DNA from: Ensifer oleiphilus
GTDB taxonomy: Bacteria; Pseudomonadota; Alphaproteobacteria; Rhizobiales; Rhizobiaceae
Assembly (NCBI RefSeq): GCF_013371465.1
Contig: NZ_JABWDU010000002.1
Coordinates: 248,001 to 312,000 of the forward strand
Length of the DNA: 64,000 bases
Direction of reading: 5' to 3'
Shown: positions 29,347 through 37,698 of the stretch, piece by piece
How the letters are laid out: each line of letters starts with the position of its first letter
Position numbering within the stretch: position 1 is the first letter of the stretch
Notes under the pieces: model-generated
Databases searched by the model: none
The model's input: the letters and a program-made list of their open reading frames with translations, nothing else
What the model was told of the DNA's origin: nothing
Program-made: the position numbers and the translations under genes

Positions 29347-29808
29347 TTGCCGAAGCATGAAACCCGCCCTGCCCGACCGGATGAGCGTCTGGCGCTGATC
29401 GAACTTCAGCGGCGTGCTTCGCTCACGCACGAGGCCTATCGTGCGCTTCTTCTTCACAATCCCGATGCCATCGATCTTCCGATCGAACACATCGCCCAGG
29501 GCGGAACGCTGGTCGCGACCATCGATGCGGTTCCTGCCGGCTTTGCAGTCGTCATCACCCACGCGGATGGCACCGTCGAACTCGATGGCCTGTTCGTCGA
29601 ACCCCGATGGGCACGGATGGGGATAGGCCGGCGCCTCGTCCGCGAAGCCTGCTGCAAGGCACGCCAATGGGGTGCCGCAACGCTGATCGTCGTTGCCTCG
29701 CCCGAAACCCAAGGCTTTTATGCGGGCTGCGGCTTTGTCGTCATCGGGAAGGCGAAGACACGCTTCGGCAAGGCCGTGACCATGCATCGGCACATCGCCG
29801 ACGGATAG
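29347..29808 (+). CDS. GNAT-family N-acetyltransferase (TTG start)
   Basis: A 153-residue acetyltransferase starting at TTG, preceded by CGGAG at the right distance. The domain contains LIELQRRASLTHEAYRALLLHNPDAI, a DGLFVEPRWARMGIGRRLVREA acetyl-CoA loop, and SPETQGFYAGCGFVVIG. The frame is open further upstream, but that part overlaps the preceding lipoprotein gene in another phase and is not coding. The substrate is unknown. Confidence 0.82.
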   Translation: MPKHETRPARPDERLALIELQRRASLTHEAYRALLLHNPDAIDLPIEHIAQGGTLVATIDAVPAGFAVVITHADGTVELDGLFVEPRWARMGIGRRLVREACCKARQWGAATLIVVASPETQGFYAGCGFVVIGKAKTRFGKAVTMHRHIADG

Positions 29809-29934
29809 TGGCGTCCGGCGCAGGCGCGATCATCTGCCGGACAGGCCGTTGCTGCCATAATCGACTTCCTAACAATTTGTTAAGCAGAATCGCCGATCGT
29901 CCCAAAATGGCATGATTGTCATCGGAGCGAAAAC

Positions 29935-30057
29935 ATGAGCTACGATTGGAGCGGTGCAAGACGGCGCCGAACATTAGCGGTCACGGTGAGTGCCGCTCTT
30001 ATGCTGGCCGCACTGGCGGCAACCATCGCTGTATCTGTTGCCGGCACGATCTTCTAG
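29935..30057 (+). CDS. Predicted 40-residue single-pass membrane peptide
   Basis: The ATG at 29935 follows GGAGCG at seven bases. The peptide has a positively charged start (WSGARRRR) and one hydrophobic helix of about 25 residues (AVTVSAALMLAALAATIAVS), then a short end. Its layout is that of small bitopic membrane proteins. There is no homology evidence, so I rate it as plausible only. Confidence 0.45.
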   Translation: MSYDWSGARRRRTLAVTVSAALMLAALAATIAVSVAGTIF

Positions 30058-30311
30058 CCGCGCGGCGCAACCCTGACGGCCAGGCAGTGGCCTTTTGGGG
30101 CAATCGTTGATCGGCAGGTGACCTGCGTGGCCGATGCACCGATCGACGCGCGCATACGGACCTCTTATTCCTCGGCGGTCTCCCGGCACGGGGCGAGCGG
30201 CAAATTCCCGCATATCCACCTCGCGAACCCCTTATTCCCGAGGGGTTCAATTATCAGGGGTTGTGGCATAGTTCGCCGGGCACTGCGGCTTGGGTGCCGG
30301 GGGAGAATGAC

Positions 30312-30551
30312 GTGAACCCTTTGCGCTCGACACAATGTATCGCGCTGTCGCAGCCTGATATCGACACGCTGCAGCGGGTCTTCGATGACATCTGCGCCGA
30401 GCACCGCTGGCCGCGCGACAGCGCGCGCGCGCGCCGGCATGCCCGCATGCTAATCGACGAATATCTGGCGGGCACGACAAACGAGCAATTGCTGCTCGTC
30501 GTCGGCCGCTGGTTCGCCTCCCGGCTGGCAGAGACATCGACCTCGGCCTAG
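30312..30551 (+). CDS. Small conserved hypothetical protein
   Basis: A 79-residue protein beginning at GTG, seven bases after GGGGGAG. It is acidic-to-neutral and mainly helical (PDIDTLQRVFDDICAEHRW, ARARRHARMLIDEYLAGTTNEQLLLVVGRWFAS). I recognise no family. An alternative ATG 17 codons upstream has no ribosome-binding site. It is probably a cytoplasmic small protein. Confidence 0.6.
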   Translation: MNPLRSTQCIALSQPDIDTLQRVFDDICAEHRWPRDSARARRHARMLIDEYLAGTTNEQLLLVVGRWFASRLAETSTSA

Positions 30552-30707
30552 AGGTTGCACGGCCGCGAAACGCACCCGGAAAAGCTGCTTACAAAAGCGT
30601 TATCCTGCGCTACATTAGAGCAATTGACTGTTTGCCGCGTGGGAGGAGCCCTGCCGTAAGCTGTCCCGATGCCGACATTCATTGAGATGATCTCGAGGAG
30701 GAGACGC

Positions 30708-30947
30708 ATGTATCAAATCATTTGGAACCAGCCGATCGAACTCGACCTCGTGACGGGCGATGTCCGTACCGTAAAGGGTCCTTCAGACGCGCTTGCCTGC
30801 CTTGCCGACCATTGGCCGCGCCGTGGACCGAGCTATGTCGCCGCCCGCAGCGCCTGCCGCGCCGCCATCGACGGTCGTCGGACTGTCGAAGAGGCGCGAT
30901 CGCTGTTTATCTCGGCTGCGCGCGAAGCTGAATTGAAAGCCCATTGA
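30708..30947 (+). CDS. DUF982-family small protein
   Basis: A 79-residue protein starting after an excellent AGGAGGAGA site. It matches DUF982, a family common and multi-copy in rhizobia: an N-terminal WNQPIELDLVTGDVRTVKGPSDALACLADHWPRRG stretch followed by AARSACRAAIDGRRTVEEARSLFISAA. No molecular function is known. The gene stands alone. Confidence 0.8.
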   Translation: MYQIIWNQPIELDLVTGDVRTVKGPSDALACLADHWPRRGPSYVAARSACRAAIDGRRTVEEARSLFISAAREAELKAH

Positions 30948-31317
30948 GAGGCATTTTTCGGCTGCCTTGAGTGCCCCGCACTCACCCCTTTGCCGTTGGC
31001 ATGCGAAGAGCATGCGGGATGGCGATTTGATTGGCGCCTGACTCCGTTTCAGAGAAATGACACGTGGCGGCGCGACCGCGCCCGGAACCAAGCCTGCGCA
31101 TGGGATGAGGTGATTGCGGTTGCGTGCCGATTTGGCGCACCATCTTCAAAACGCACACAAATATCCCGGAAATGGCCCGATTTCTGTCGTGAAGCGTTCA
31201 TTTCTCTCCGGTATATCATGAGGTGCCTCACAAAAACCAATTTCGAAGCGCCTCAGTCCCATTCAAGGGAAAAGCATAATGTCCCGGCAAAGGGACAACG
31301 AAAACGGGAGAGATATC
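30948..31317. other. Gene-free leader of the next small gene
   Basis: Nothing coding is seen in these 370 bases. A probable promoter lies at 31189-31217. From about 31010 the sequence is more balanced in base composition than its surroundings. Confidence 0.4.
31189..31217 (+). promoter_or_regulatory. Candidate sigma-70 promoter
   Basis: GTGAAG (31189-31194) and TATATC (31212-31217) are separated by exactly 17 bases, near the rhizobial CTTGAC-N17-CTATAT consensus. It would drive the small gene at 31318 with a leader of about 95 bases. Confidence 0.45.
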
Positions 31318-31521
31318 ATGAGTGAACAGAATCTCTATCGCATCGTTGAAGTCACGGTGACCCGCGGCGGTGACCGTCGCGATGTCGGCATCATGACCGT
31401 GCGCCAGGCCCTGGAACTTCAAGTCCCGAGCTTGGAATACAGCCATCCGGAGCTGAACTCTCGCTCCGACGGCCGGTTTCTCACGCGCGACCAGTTGCAA
31501 GCCTACGCGGTCTGCGCCTGA
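31318..31521 (+). CDS. Small conserved hypothetical protein
   Basis: A 67-residue protein starting at the ATG after GGGAGAG. Sequence pattern: YRIVEVTVTRGGDRRDVGIMTVRQALELQVPSLEYSHPELN, then FLTRDQLQAYAVC. It looks like a compact mixed alpha/beta protein. I recognise no family. The 13-codon upstream extension to another ATG lacks a ribosome-binding site. Confidence 0.6.
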   Translation: MSEQNLYRIVEVTVTRGGDRRDVGIMTVRQALELQVPSLEYSHPELNSRSDGRFLTRDQLQAYAVCA

Positions 31522-31588
31522 GATAAACCCTTGCAGCACCCGGGAAGGGTGCTAACGTCCGGCTGGGATTCTAAACAGCCGGACAATC

Positions 31589-32275
31589 ATGCAAACAGTC
31601 ATTCCACTTTCGCCACCCGTCCTGCTGCCGATCACAGGCAGCCTCGTCGGTTTTCCTGTGCGCCGGGTCTATTGCGTCGGTCGCAACTATGCGGCCCACG
31701 CCATAGAGATGGGGCACGACCCGGATCGCGAGCCGCCGTTCTTCTTCCAGAAGAACCCGGACAATCTGCTGGTGGCGGACAAAACCTTCCCCTATCCCCC
31801 GCGAACAAGCGATGTGCATCATGAGGTGGAGCTGGTTGTCGCCTTGAGGAGCGGTGGTGCCGACATCCCGGTCGAACAGGCGCTCGACTGCGTCTACGGC
31901 TACGGCGTCGGCATCGACTTTACCCGCCGCGACCTGCAGGCGGAAGCCAAAAAGGCCGGCAAGCCCTGGGCTGCGGCGAAGGCATTCGAGCATTCTGCGC
32001 CCGTTTCCGAAATCGTTCCGGTCGAGGCAATCGGCCACCCCGCCAACGGCAATATCTGGCTGAAGGTCAACGGCGAGCTTCGCCAGCAGGGCGATCTCGA
32101 CCAGATGATCTGGAAGATCCCCGAGGTCATCTCGGAGCTTTCGCGGCTGTTCACGCTGGCGCCAGGAGACATCATCATGACTGGGACACCTTCGGGCGTC
32201 GGTCCTGTGGTGCCCGGCGACACGGTAACCTGTGGCGTCGATGGCGTGGCCGCCCTCGCCGTCACCGTTCGCTAG
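31589..32275 (+). CDS. Fumarylacetoacetate hydrolase-family protein
   Basis: A 228-residue FAH-superfamily enzyme, similar in size to fumarylpyruvate hydrolase and 5-carboxymethyl-2-oxo-hex-3-ene-dioate decarboxylase-type members. Landmarks: VYCVGRNYAAHAIEMG, FFFQKNPDNL, VHHEVELVVAL with the metal-binding Glu pair, CVYGYGVGIDFTRRDLQ and the PGDIIMTGTPSGVGPV closing motif. Metal-dependent C-C bond hydrolysis of a beta-diketone or decarboxylation in aromatic or sugar-acid catabolism is expected. No catabolic neighbours narrow the substrate. A strong hairpin follows. Confidence 0.88.
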   Translation: MQTVIPLSPPVLLPITGSLVGFPVRRVYCVGRNYAAHAIEMGHDPDREPPFFFQKNPDNLLVADKTFPYPPRTSDVHHEVELVVALRSGGADIPVEQALDCVYGYGVGIDFTRRDLQAEAKKAGKPWAAAKAFEHSAPVSEIVPVEAIGHPANGNIWLKVNGELRQQGDLDQMIWKIPEVISELSRLFTLAPGDIIMTGTPSGVGPVVPGDTVTCGVDGVAALAVTVR

Positions 32276-32279
32276 GATC

Positions 32280-32333
32280 AGAGCGCTTCCGCAACCGTCG
32301 TGTTCGGTGCCGTGGAAGCGCTCGATCGTTTTA
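32280..32333 (+). terminator. Large bipartite hairpin, probable terminator
   Basis: GAGCGCTTCC (32281-32290) pairs with GGAAGCGCTC further on, and an inner pair (ACCG / CGGT) closes a TCGTGTT loop. A TTTTAT follows after GATCG. It lies immediately after the FAH-family gene. Confidence 0.55.
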
Positions 32334-32345
32334 TCCTGACGCATA

Positions 32346-32443
32346 TCCTGACGGAAAACCGCTACATAATTTCCTGGATATGCCGTCATCACTTTTGAAC
32401 CATTTCCTTACGGAAAACCGCTACGCGCTTTTCCTGGAAATGC
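32346..32443. repeat. Two direct copies of a rhizobial stem-loop repeat
   Basis: The segments at 32346-32383 and 32405-32443 share TCCT(G/T)ACGGAAAACCGCTAC and then TTTCCTGGA. Each can fold through GGAAA(A)...(T)TTTCC around an 11-12-base CCGCTAC loop. A third, diverged copy occurs at 45036-45058. Together these fit a dispersed intergenic palindromic element of rhizobia, placed here between two genes on the same strand. Confidence 0.6.
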
Positions 32444-32465
32444 TCCTGACCGCAAGGATCACACG

Positions 32466-32996
32466 ATGCCGCTCTATGCCCTTGGACCGTTGCGCCCGCA
32501 AACGCCTGCCCAGGGCAGCTACTGGGTGGCGCCGGACGCCAACATCATCGGCCAGGTGGAAATCGGCGAGGATGTCGGCATCTGGTTCGGCGCGACGTTG
32601 CGCGGCGATAACGAGCCGATCCGGCTCGGCGCCGGCACCAATATCCAGGAAAACACCGTCATCCATGTCGACCCAGGTTTTCCCGTGACCATTGGCGAAG
32701 GCTGCACCATCGGCCACGGCGCGATCATCCACGGCTGCACCATCGGCGACAACTCGCTGATCGGCATGGGTGCAACGGTGCTGAATGGCGCGAAGATCGG
32801 CCGCAATTGCCTGGTCGGCGCCAATGCACTGGTGACCGAAGGCAAGGAATTCCCTGACAATTCGCTGATCGTCGGCGCGCCGGCCAAGGCTATCCGCGTG
32901 CTGGACGATGCCGCCGTCGAAGGGCTGAAGCGCTCGGCGAGCCACTACGTCAAGAACTGGCAACGCTACGCGATGCAGCTGACCAAGCTCGACTGA
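32466..32996 (+). CDS. Gamma-class carbonic anhydrase-like hexapeptide protein
   Basis: A 176-residue left-handed beta-helix protein of the YrdA/PaaY/gamma-carbonic-anhydrase group. It has hexapeptide repeats (IGQVEIGEDVGIWFGATLRGD, IRLGAGTNIQENTVIHVDPG, CTIGHGAIIHGCTIGDNSLIGMGATVLNGA) and the three metal-ligand histidines (about residues 67, 84 and 89). Trimeric Zn/Fe enzyme or carnitine-type transferase roles are known in the family; activity here is not certain. AAGGATC precedes the ATG. It converges with zur. Confidence 0.9.
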   Translation: MPLYALGPLRPQTPAQGSYWVAPDANIIGQVEIGEDVGIWFGATLRGDNEPIRLGAGTNIQENTVIHVDPGFPVTIGEGCTIGHGAIIHGCTIGDNSLIGMGATVLNGAKIGRNCLVGANALVTEGKEFPDNSLIVGAPAKAIRVLDDAAVEGLKRSASHYVKNWQRYAMQLTKLD

Positions 32997-33012
32997 ACCG
33001 ACGACCGCGCCG

Positions 33013-33408
33013 TCAGACGCAGCTCTGGCAGTGGCCGCGGATCTCGATGGTGGTCTTTTCCGTCTTGAAGCTCTGGGCCCGTGTCAGCGCCGACAACCGC
33101 TGCTCGATGGCGATGTCGTGGAACTCGGTTACCTGCCCGCACCCTTCGCAGATCGTGAACGCCGTGACCCCATGGTCATGCTCATGCTCGTGCGGGCATG
33201 TGCAGGCAACGAAAGCATTGAGGCTTTCAAGCCGATGCACGAGGCCATATTCGAGCAGCTTGTCGAGCGCGCGATAGACCTGAAGCGGCGCGCGAAAACC
33301 CTGATCGCGCAGCTTGTCGAGAATGGTGTAGGCGCTCAAGGGGCCTTCGGAATGGCTGAGCGCATCCATCACCATCGTCTGGTTCTTGGTCAGTTGCGGG
33401 GTCGCCAT
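33013..33408 (-). CDS. zur: Zinc uptake regulator Zur (Fur family)
   Basis: A 131-residue Fur-family repressor. It has an N-terminal winged helix (LTKNQTMVMDALSHSEGPLSAYTILDKL, PLQVYRALDKLLEYGLVHRLES) and a C-terminal metal domain with two Cys pairs (CEGCGQ, CQSC) plus a His-rich HEHEHDH segment. The ATG overlaps the znuB stop as TGATG and has GGAGGG at eight bases, so it is translationally coupled to znuB. In zinc excess it should repress the znu genes; two Zur-like palindromes lie between znuC and znuA. Confidence 0.94.
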   Translation of the reverse strand: MATPQLTKNQTMVMDALSHSEGPLSAYTILDKLRDQGFRAPLQVYRALDKLLEYGLVHRLESLNAFVACTCPHEHEHDHGVTAFTICEGCGQVTEFHDIAIEQRLSALTRAQSFKTEKTTIEIRGHCQSCV

Positions 33409-34238
33409 CAATGATGCCCTCCAGGCGTGGAATGAGACGCTGTCTCCAACCGGCGCCGCCCGATCGGCAGCAGACTCAGTACGAAAAGCGCAAGTGCTGC
33501 AACGACGATAGACGGTCCCGAAGGCGTATCCCAGTGCAGTGAGCCGAAAAGTCCGCCGGTCACGGCAAGCGCGCCGATCACCGAGGCGAGAACCGCCATG
33601 ATCTCAGGCGACGTCGAAAAACGCCGCGCAGTTGCCGCCGGGATGATCAAGAGCGACGTGATCAGGAGGATGCCGACGATCTTCATGGCAATGGCGATGA
33701 CCAGCGCCATCAGCAGCATGAAGAACAGTCTTGCCCGCTCCGGCTTCATGCCTTCGGCTTCCGCAAGCTCCGGATTGACCGTCGACGCCAGCAGCGGCCG
33801 CCAGAGATAGACGATGGCGAAGATCACCAGGATGCCGCCGCCCCAGATGATGTCGATGTCGGATTCCGATACCGCCAGGATGTCGCCGAAGAGAAAGCCG
33901 ACGAGATCGATGCGCACCCAAGTCATGAAGGCGACGATGACGAGGCCGATCGACAGCGCCGAATGCGAGAGGATGCCAAGCAGCGCGTCGGTCGACAGTG
34001 CCCCGCGCCGCTGCAGAAACAACAGCAGCAGCGATACCGCCGCCGCAACGATGAACACCGCCACCATCAGGTTGAGATCGAGAAGCAGCGACAGCGCCAC
34101 GCCGAGCAGCGCCGAATGCGCCATCGTGTCGCCGAAATAGGCCATGCGTCGCCAGATGACGAAGCAGCCGAGCGGTCCGGCCATGACGGCAATGCCTATG
34201 CCGGCGATCAGCGCCCGGACGAAGAAATCGTCAAGCAT
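33408..34238 (-). CDS. znuB: Zinc ABC transporter permease ZnuB
   Basis: A 276-residue integral permease with about eight TM helices of the ABC-3 (zinc/manganese) family. It includes ALIAGIGIAVMAGPLGCFVIWRRMAYFGDTMAHSALLGVALSL near the start, a DTMAHSALLG motif, and ATARRFSTSPEIMAVLASVIGALAVTGGLFGSLHWDTPSGPSIV towards the end. It forms the channel for zinc delivered by ZnuA and is driven by ZnuC. It overlaps znuC by eight bases and zur by one, so the order is znuC-znuB-zur. Confidence 0.94.
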   Translation of the reverse strand: MLDDFFVRALIAGIGIAVMAGPLGCFVIWRRMAYFGDTMAHSALLGVALSLLLDLNLMVAVFIVAAAVSLLLLFLQRRGALSTDALLGILSHSALSIGLVIVAFMTWVRIDLVGFLFGDILAVSESDIDIIWGGGILVIFAIVYLWRPLLASTVNPELAEAEGMKPERARLFFMLLMALVIAIAMKIVGILLITSLLIIPAATARRFSTSPEIMAVLASVIGALAVTGGLFGSLHWDTPSGPSIVVAALALFVLSLLPIGRRRLETASHSTPGGHH

Positions 34239-35136
34239 CGCGCTTCTCCTTCAATTCGAAGCCATGCAGACGGCTATGGTGGCCGCAGCCGCAATCATCG
34301 CCATGGTCATGCACGTTGTCGTCCTCGTCGTGATGGTGACCGTCGCCGGGGTAACAGTGCTCGGTGATCGAGCCGTCCGCATGCAGCACGCGCCCGTCGG
34401 GCAGATGGGTGTGGTCGTGATTGTGGCTGTAGACCGCAAGCGTGCTGGCCGCGCGCCGACCGAACAGCTTCTGGTATTCCGGGCTCTGGCTGACGGCCTG
34501 CGGCGTGCCGGTGCAGCAGACATGGCCATTGAGGCAAACCACCGTATCAGTCTCGGCCATGACGATGTGCAGGTCGTGGGAGATCAGCAGGATGCCGCAG
34601 CCGGTGCGGTTGCGGATCTGCTTGATCAGTTCATAAAGCGCGATCTCGCCGCTGAAGTCGACCCCCTGCACCGGCTCGTCGAGCACCAGCAGGTCCGGCT
34701 TGCGGGCAATCGCCCGTGCCAGCAATGCCCGCTGGAATTCGCCGCCCGACAGATGCTGCACCTCGGCTTTGGCCAGATGCAGCACGCCGGTCGACGACAG
34801 TGCCTCCTCGATCTCGCGACCCTTCAAGGGTCCGGTCAAGGTCATCAGGCGTTCGACCGTCAGGGGCAGCGTCCAGTCGACGGCAAGCTTCTGCGGGACA
34901 TAGCCGACCTTCAGGCCAGACTTGCGCTCGACATAGCCCTCGTCGGCCTTCAGCACACCGATCGCGGTCTTTGCCGTGGTCGACTTGCCGGAGCCGTTGG
35001 GACCGATCAGGGTGACGATCTCGCCCGGGCTGATCGAAAACTCGACGCCACGCACCAGCCAGCGTCCGTTGCGGCGCACACCGGCATTGTTCAACCGGAC
35101 CAGCGGGGTCGTTTCTGGGGATCGGAAATTCAGCAT
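34231..35136 (-). CDS. znuC: Zinc ABC transporter ATPase ZnuC with His/Cys-rich tail
   Basis: A 301-residue ATPase from the ATG at 35136 (upstream codons look non-coding). Walker A GPNGSGKST (about 44-52), the signature LSGGEFQR, Walker B LLVLDEPVQGVD and the switch His in SHDLH are intact. The last ~60 residues form a non-ATPase tail rich in His, Asp and Cys (SHNHDHTH, DGHHHDEDDNVHDHGDDCGCGHH), a zinc-binding feature typical of rhizobial ZnuC and absent from E. coli ZnuC. It could sense or buffer cytosolic zinc. The promoter region contains two Zur-like sites. Confidence 0.94.
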   Translation of the reverse strand: MLNFRSPETTPLVRLNNAGVRRNGRWLVRGVEFSISPGEIVTLIGPNGSGKSTTAKTAIGVLKADEGYVERKSGLKVGYVPQKLAVDWTLPLTVERLMTLTGPLKGREIEEALSSTGVLHLAKAEVQHLSGGEFQRALLARAIARKPDLLVLDEPVQGVDFSGEIALYELIKQIRNRTGCGILLISHDLHIVMAETDTVVCLNGHVCCTGTPQAVSQSPEYQKLFGRRAASTLAVYSHNHDHTHLPDGRVLHADGSITEHCYPGDGHHHDEDDNVHDHGDDCGCGHHSRLHGFELKEKRDA

Positions 35137-35178
35137 CAAAAAATTCCGGGTTGGCAGTTGCCACTGGCTATCGCACAC

Positions 35179-35191
35179 GTTATAGCATAAC
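35179..35191. promoter_or_regulatory. Zur box 1 (GTTAT-N3-ATAAC)
   Basis: A near-perfect 13-bp palindrome between znuC and znuA matching the core of alphaproteobacterial Zur sites. It lies 42 bases from the znuC start and 148 from the znuA start. Confidence 0.7.
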
Positions 35192-35199
35192 GCAATTGA

Positions 35200-35214
35200 T
35201 GTAATAACATTACA
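35200..35214. promoter_or_regulatory. Zur box 2 (TGTAAT-N3-ATTACA)
   Basis: A second palindrome nine bases from the first, with 6-bp exact arms. The pair suggests cooperative binding or separate control of the divergent znuC and znuA promoters. Confidence 0.65.
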
Positions 35215-35338
35215 TTGAAACATCGACACGTTCAACCGGACGTGCGCCTGCTGTTTCAAGTGTCCGAACTGCGCCTGTGCCTGACCGAAAAGATAAGCGG
35301 TTCAGGACCTTGCGTGACATTCAAGCCCGGAGAAACCG

Positions 35339-36382
35339 ATGAAGTCGTCTTCCGCCCTGCTCTTTGCCTCCACAATCCTGCTGTCGTCTCCCGTTGCGGC
35401 GGCCGGGCCTAATGTGGTGGCTTCGATCAAGCCTGTCCACTCGCTCGTCGCTTCGATCATGCAGGGCGTCGGCGAGCCCGCGCTGATCGTCGAAGGCGCC
35501 GCCTCGCCCCATACCTACAACATGAAGCCGTCGAACGCCGCAGCACTGCAGGCAGCCAAGGTGGTCTTCTGGGTCGGCCCGGGGCTCGAAGCCTTCCTCG
35601 ACAAGCCGCTCGATGCGTTGAGCGGCGGCGCCAAGGTGGTGGAACTCAGCGAAGCCCCGGGGCTTGAGAAACTGAAATTCCGCGAAGGCGGCGCCTTCGA
35701 GGCACATGATCACGACCACGAAGGTCATGAAGGCGAAGCGGGCCACGGCGAAGAAGGCCACAAGCACGCCGAGGGCGAGGCTGAACACGATCACGCGGCA
35801 GCACCCGAGACGGCTGCCGCCCATGACCACGATCACGCACATGAGGGGCATGATCACGACGGCTTCGATATGCACCTGTGGCTCGACCCGCAGAATGCCA
35901 AGGCGATGGCGACAGAGATCGAAAAGACGTTGGCCGAAGCCGATCCGGACAATGCGGCCGCCTACAAGGCCAACCTAGAAAAGCTCAACCTTCGCCTCGA
36001 CGCGCTCGACAAGTCCCTGGTTGAAACCGTCGCACCGGTGAAAGACAAGCCCTTCATCGTCTTCCACGATGCCTACCAGTATTTCGAGCATCGTTACCAG
36101 GTCCGGGTGGCCGGCTCGATTACGGTCAGCCCGGAGGTCCTGCCCGGCGCCGAGCGCCTGTCGCAGATCCATGCCAAGATCAAGGAACTGGGCGCGACCT
36201 GCGTCTTTGCCGAGCCGCAGTTCGAGCCGAAACTGATCAATGTGGTGATCGAAGGCACGCCGGCCAAATCCGGCACGCTGGACCCGGAAGCAGCGACGCT
36301 GGATGCCGGTCCCGATCTCTATTTCCAGCTGATGGAAGGCATCGGCACGTCGCTCAAGACCTGCCTCACATCGGCAAACTGA
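35339..36382 (+). CDS. znuA: Zinc ABC transporter periplasmic binding protein ZnuA
   Basis: A 347-residue protein with a Sec signal peptide ending VAAAG. The cluster A-I fold is recognised by VASIKPVHSLVASIMQGV, PHTYNMKPSNAAALQAAKVVFWVG, FDMHLWLDP and VFHDAYQYFEHRY, which include the expected zinc-ligand histidines. Between about residues 120 and 177 is a mobile His/Asp/Glu-rich loop (HDHDHEGHEGEAGHGEEGHKHAE), a zinc chaperone element typical of ZnuA. GGAGAAA precedes the start. It is divergent from znuCB-zur; a Zur-type site pair lies upstream. Confidence 0.95.
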   Translation: MKSSSALLFASTILLSSPVAAAGPNVVASIKPVHSLVASIMQGVGEPALIVEGAASPHTYNMKPSNAAALQAAKVVFWVGPGLEAFLDKPLDALSGGAKVVELSEAPGLEKLKFREGGAFEAHDHDHEGHEGEAGHGEEGHKHAEGEAEHDHAAAPETAAAHDHDHAHEGHDHDGFDMHLWLDPQNAKAMATEIEKTLAEADPDNAAAYKANLEKLNLRLDALDKSLVETVAPVKDKPFIVFHDAYQYFEHRYQVRVAGSITVSPEVLPGAERLSQIHAKIKELGATCVFAEPQFEPKLINVVIEGTPAKSGTLDPEAATLDAGPDLYFQLMEGIGTSLKTCLTSAN

Positions 36383-36426
36383 TCCGTCCTCCCAAGGCGG
36401 CAACCGTCCGTCCTTCCAAGGCGGCT

Positions 36427-36456
36427 AGGGTGGGCGCACGCGCCCGCCCTTTTCTT
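36427..36456 (+). terminator. znuA terminator
   Basis: GGGTGGGCG and CGCCCGCCC form a nine-pair stem (one G-U) around CACG, followed by TTTTCTTT, 44 bases after the znuA stop codon. Confidence 0.7.
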
Positions 36457-36468
36457 TCCCCTACGTAC

Positions 36469-36485
36469 GTAACGGTATAACATAT
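36469..36485. promoter_or_regulatory. Possible Zur half-site palindrome before the COG0523 gene
   Basis: GTAACGGTATAACATAT lies just upstream of the COG0523 GTPase start. The right half ATAACATAT matches the Zur consensus but the left half is diverged. Confidence 0.35.
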
Positions 36486-36495
36486 AGGGATAAAT

Positions 36496-37698
36496 ATGGA
36501 AAAACTTCCTGTAACCGTACTGTCCGGCTTTCTCGGCGCCGGCAAGACGACGCTGCTCAACCATGTGCTGACCAACCGCGACGGCTTGCGTGTTGCCGTG
36601 ATCGTCAACGACATGAGCGAAATCAACATCGACGCCGCACTGATCCGCGACGGCGGCGCCAACCTGTCGCGCACCGAAGAACAACTGGTCGAAATGACCA
36701 ATGGCTGCATCTGTTGCACGCTGCGCGACGATCTCTTGCGTGAGGTGCGCCAGCTCGCCGAACAGAACCGGTTCGACTACCTGTTGATCGAATCGAGCGG
36801 CATCTCCGAGCCCCTGCCCGTCGCCACTACCTTCGACTTTCGTGACGAGGACGGCGAGAGCCTTGCCGATGTCGCCCGTCTCGACACGATGGTGACGGTG
36901 GTCGATGCCGCCAATCTGCTTGCGGACTATGCCTCGCTCGATTTCCTCGCCGATCGCGGCGAGACAGCGGGCGAAGGCGATACCCGCACCCTAGTCGACC
37001 TGCTGGTCGAGCAGATCGAGTTTGCCGACGTCGTCGTGCTCAACAAGATCGGCACGGCAACGTCAGAGCAACGGGACGCCGCACGCAAGATCATCGTCGG
37101 GTTGAACCCGGATGCGCGACTGGTGGAAGTGGATTTCGGTCAGGTCGAGTTGCGCGACGTGCTCGGCACCGGCCGCTTTGACCTTGCCAAGGCCGAGCAG
37201 CACCCGCTCTGGTACAAGGAACTGCACGGCTTCAAGGATCATATCCCCGAAACCGAGGAATACGGCATCCGCTCCTTCGTCTACAAGGCACGCCGCCCGT
37301 TCGATCCCACGCGCTTTCAGGCGTTTATCAACCGCTCCTGGCCGGGCGTGGTGCGTGCAAAGGGCTTCTTCTGGCTGGCAACGCGGCCGTATCATGTCGG
37401 CGAACTGAGCCAGGCCGGCGCGCTGGTCAGGACCTCGAAGATGGGCCTGTGGTGGGCGGCAGTTCCCAAGGAACAATGGCCGCGCGAGCCCGGCTTCCTG
37501 AAGGCCGTCGGTCCCTATATCGACCCTGTTTGGGGTGATCGCCGCCAGGAGATCGTCTTCATCGGCGCTGACCCGATGGACCAGGCCACGCTGACCGCCG
37601 TACTCGACGCCTGCCTGGTCAACGACACCAGCTTTCAGCCGGACCGATGGCGGGATCTGCCGGATCCCTTCGCAAGCTGGTCGCTACGGGCAGCCTGA
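36496..37698 (+). CDS. COG0523-family zinc-related GTPase (ZigA/YciC-like)
   Basis: A 400-residue CobW/COG0523 metallochaperone GTPase. Walker [15 protein letters not shown] (about 10-23) and the metal-binding CxCC motif in NGCICCTL (about residues 73-80) are present, with [11 protein letters not shown] and VVLNKIGTA for nucleotide binding. The C-terminal CobW_C domain contains [28 protein letters not shown]. These proteins help deliver zinc under zinc starvation and are often in the Zur regulon. Their position right after znuA, with a Zur-like element upstream, supports this. Confidence 0.93.
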   Translation: MEKLPVTVLSGFLGAGKTTLLNHVLTNRDGLRVAVIVNDMSEINIDAALIRDGGANLSRTEEQLVEMTNGCICCTLRDDLLREVRQLAEQNRFDYLLIESSGISEPLPVATTFDFRDEDGESLADVARLDTMVTVVDAANLLADYASLDFLADRGETAGEGDTRTLVDLLVEQIEFADVVVLNKIGTATSEQRDAARKIIVGLNPDARLVEVDFGQVELRDVLGTGRFDLAKAEQHPLWYKELHGFKDHIPETEEYGIRSFVYKARRPFDPTRFQAFINRSWPGVVRAKGFFWLATRPYHVGELSQAGALVRTSKMGLWWAAVPKEQWPREPGFLKAVGPYIDPVWGDRRQEIVFIGADPMDQATLTAVLDACLVNDTSFQPDRWRDLPDPFASWSLRAA

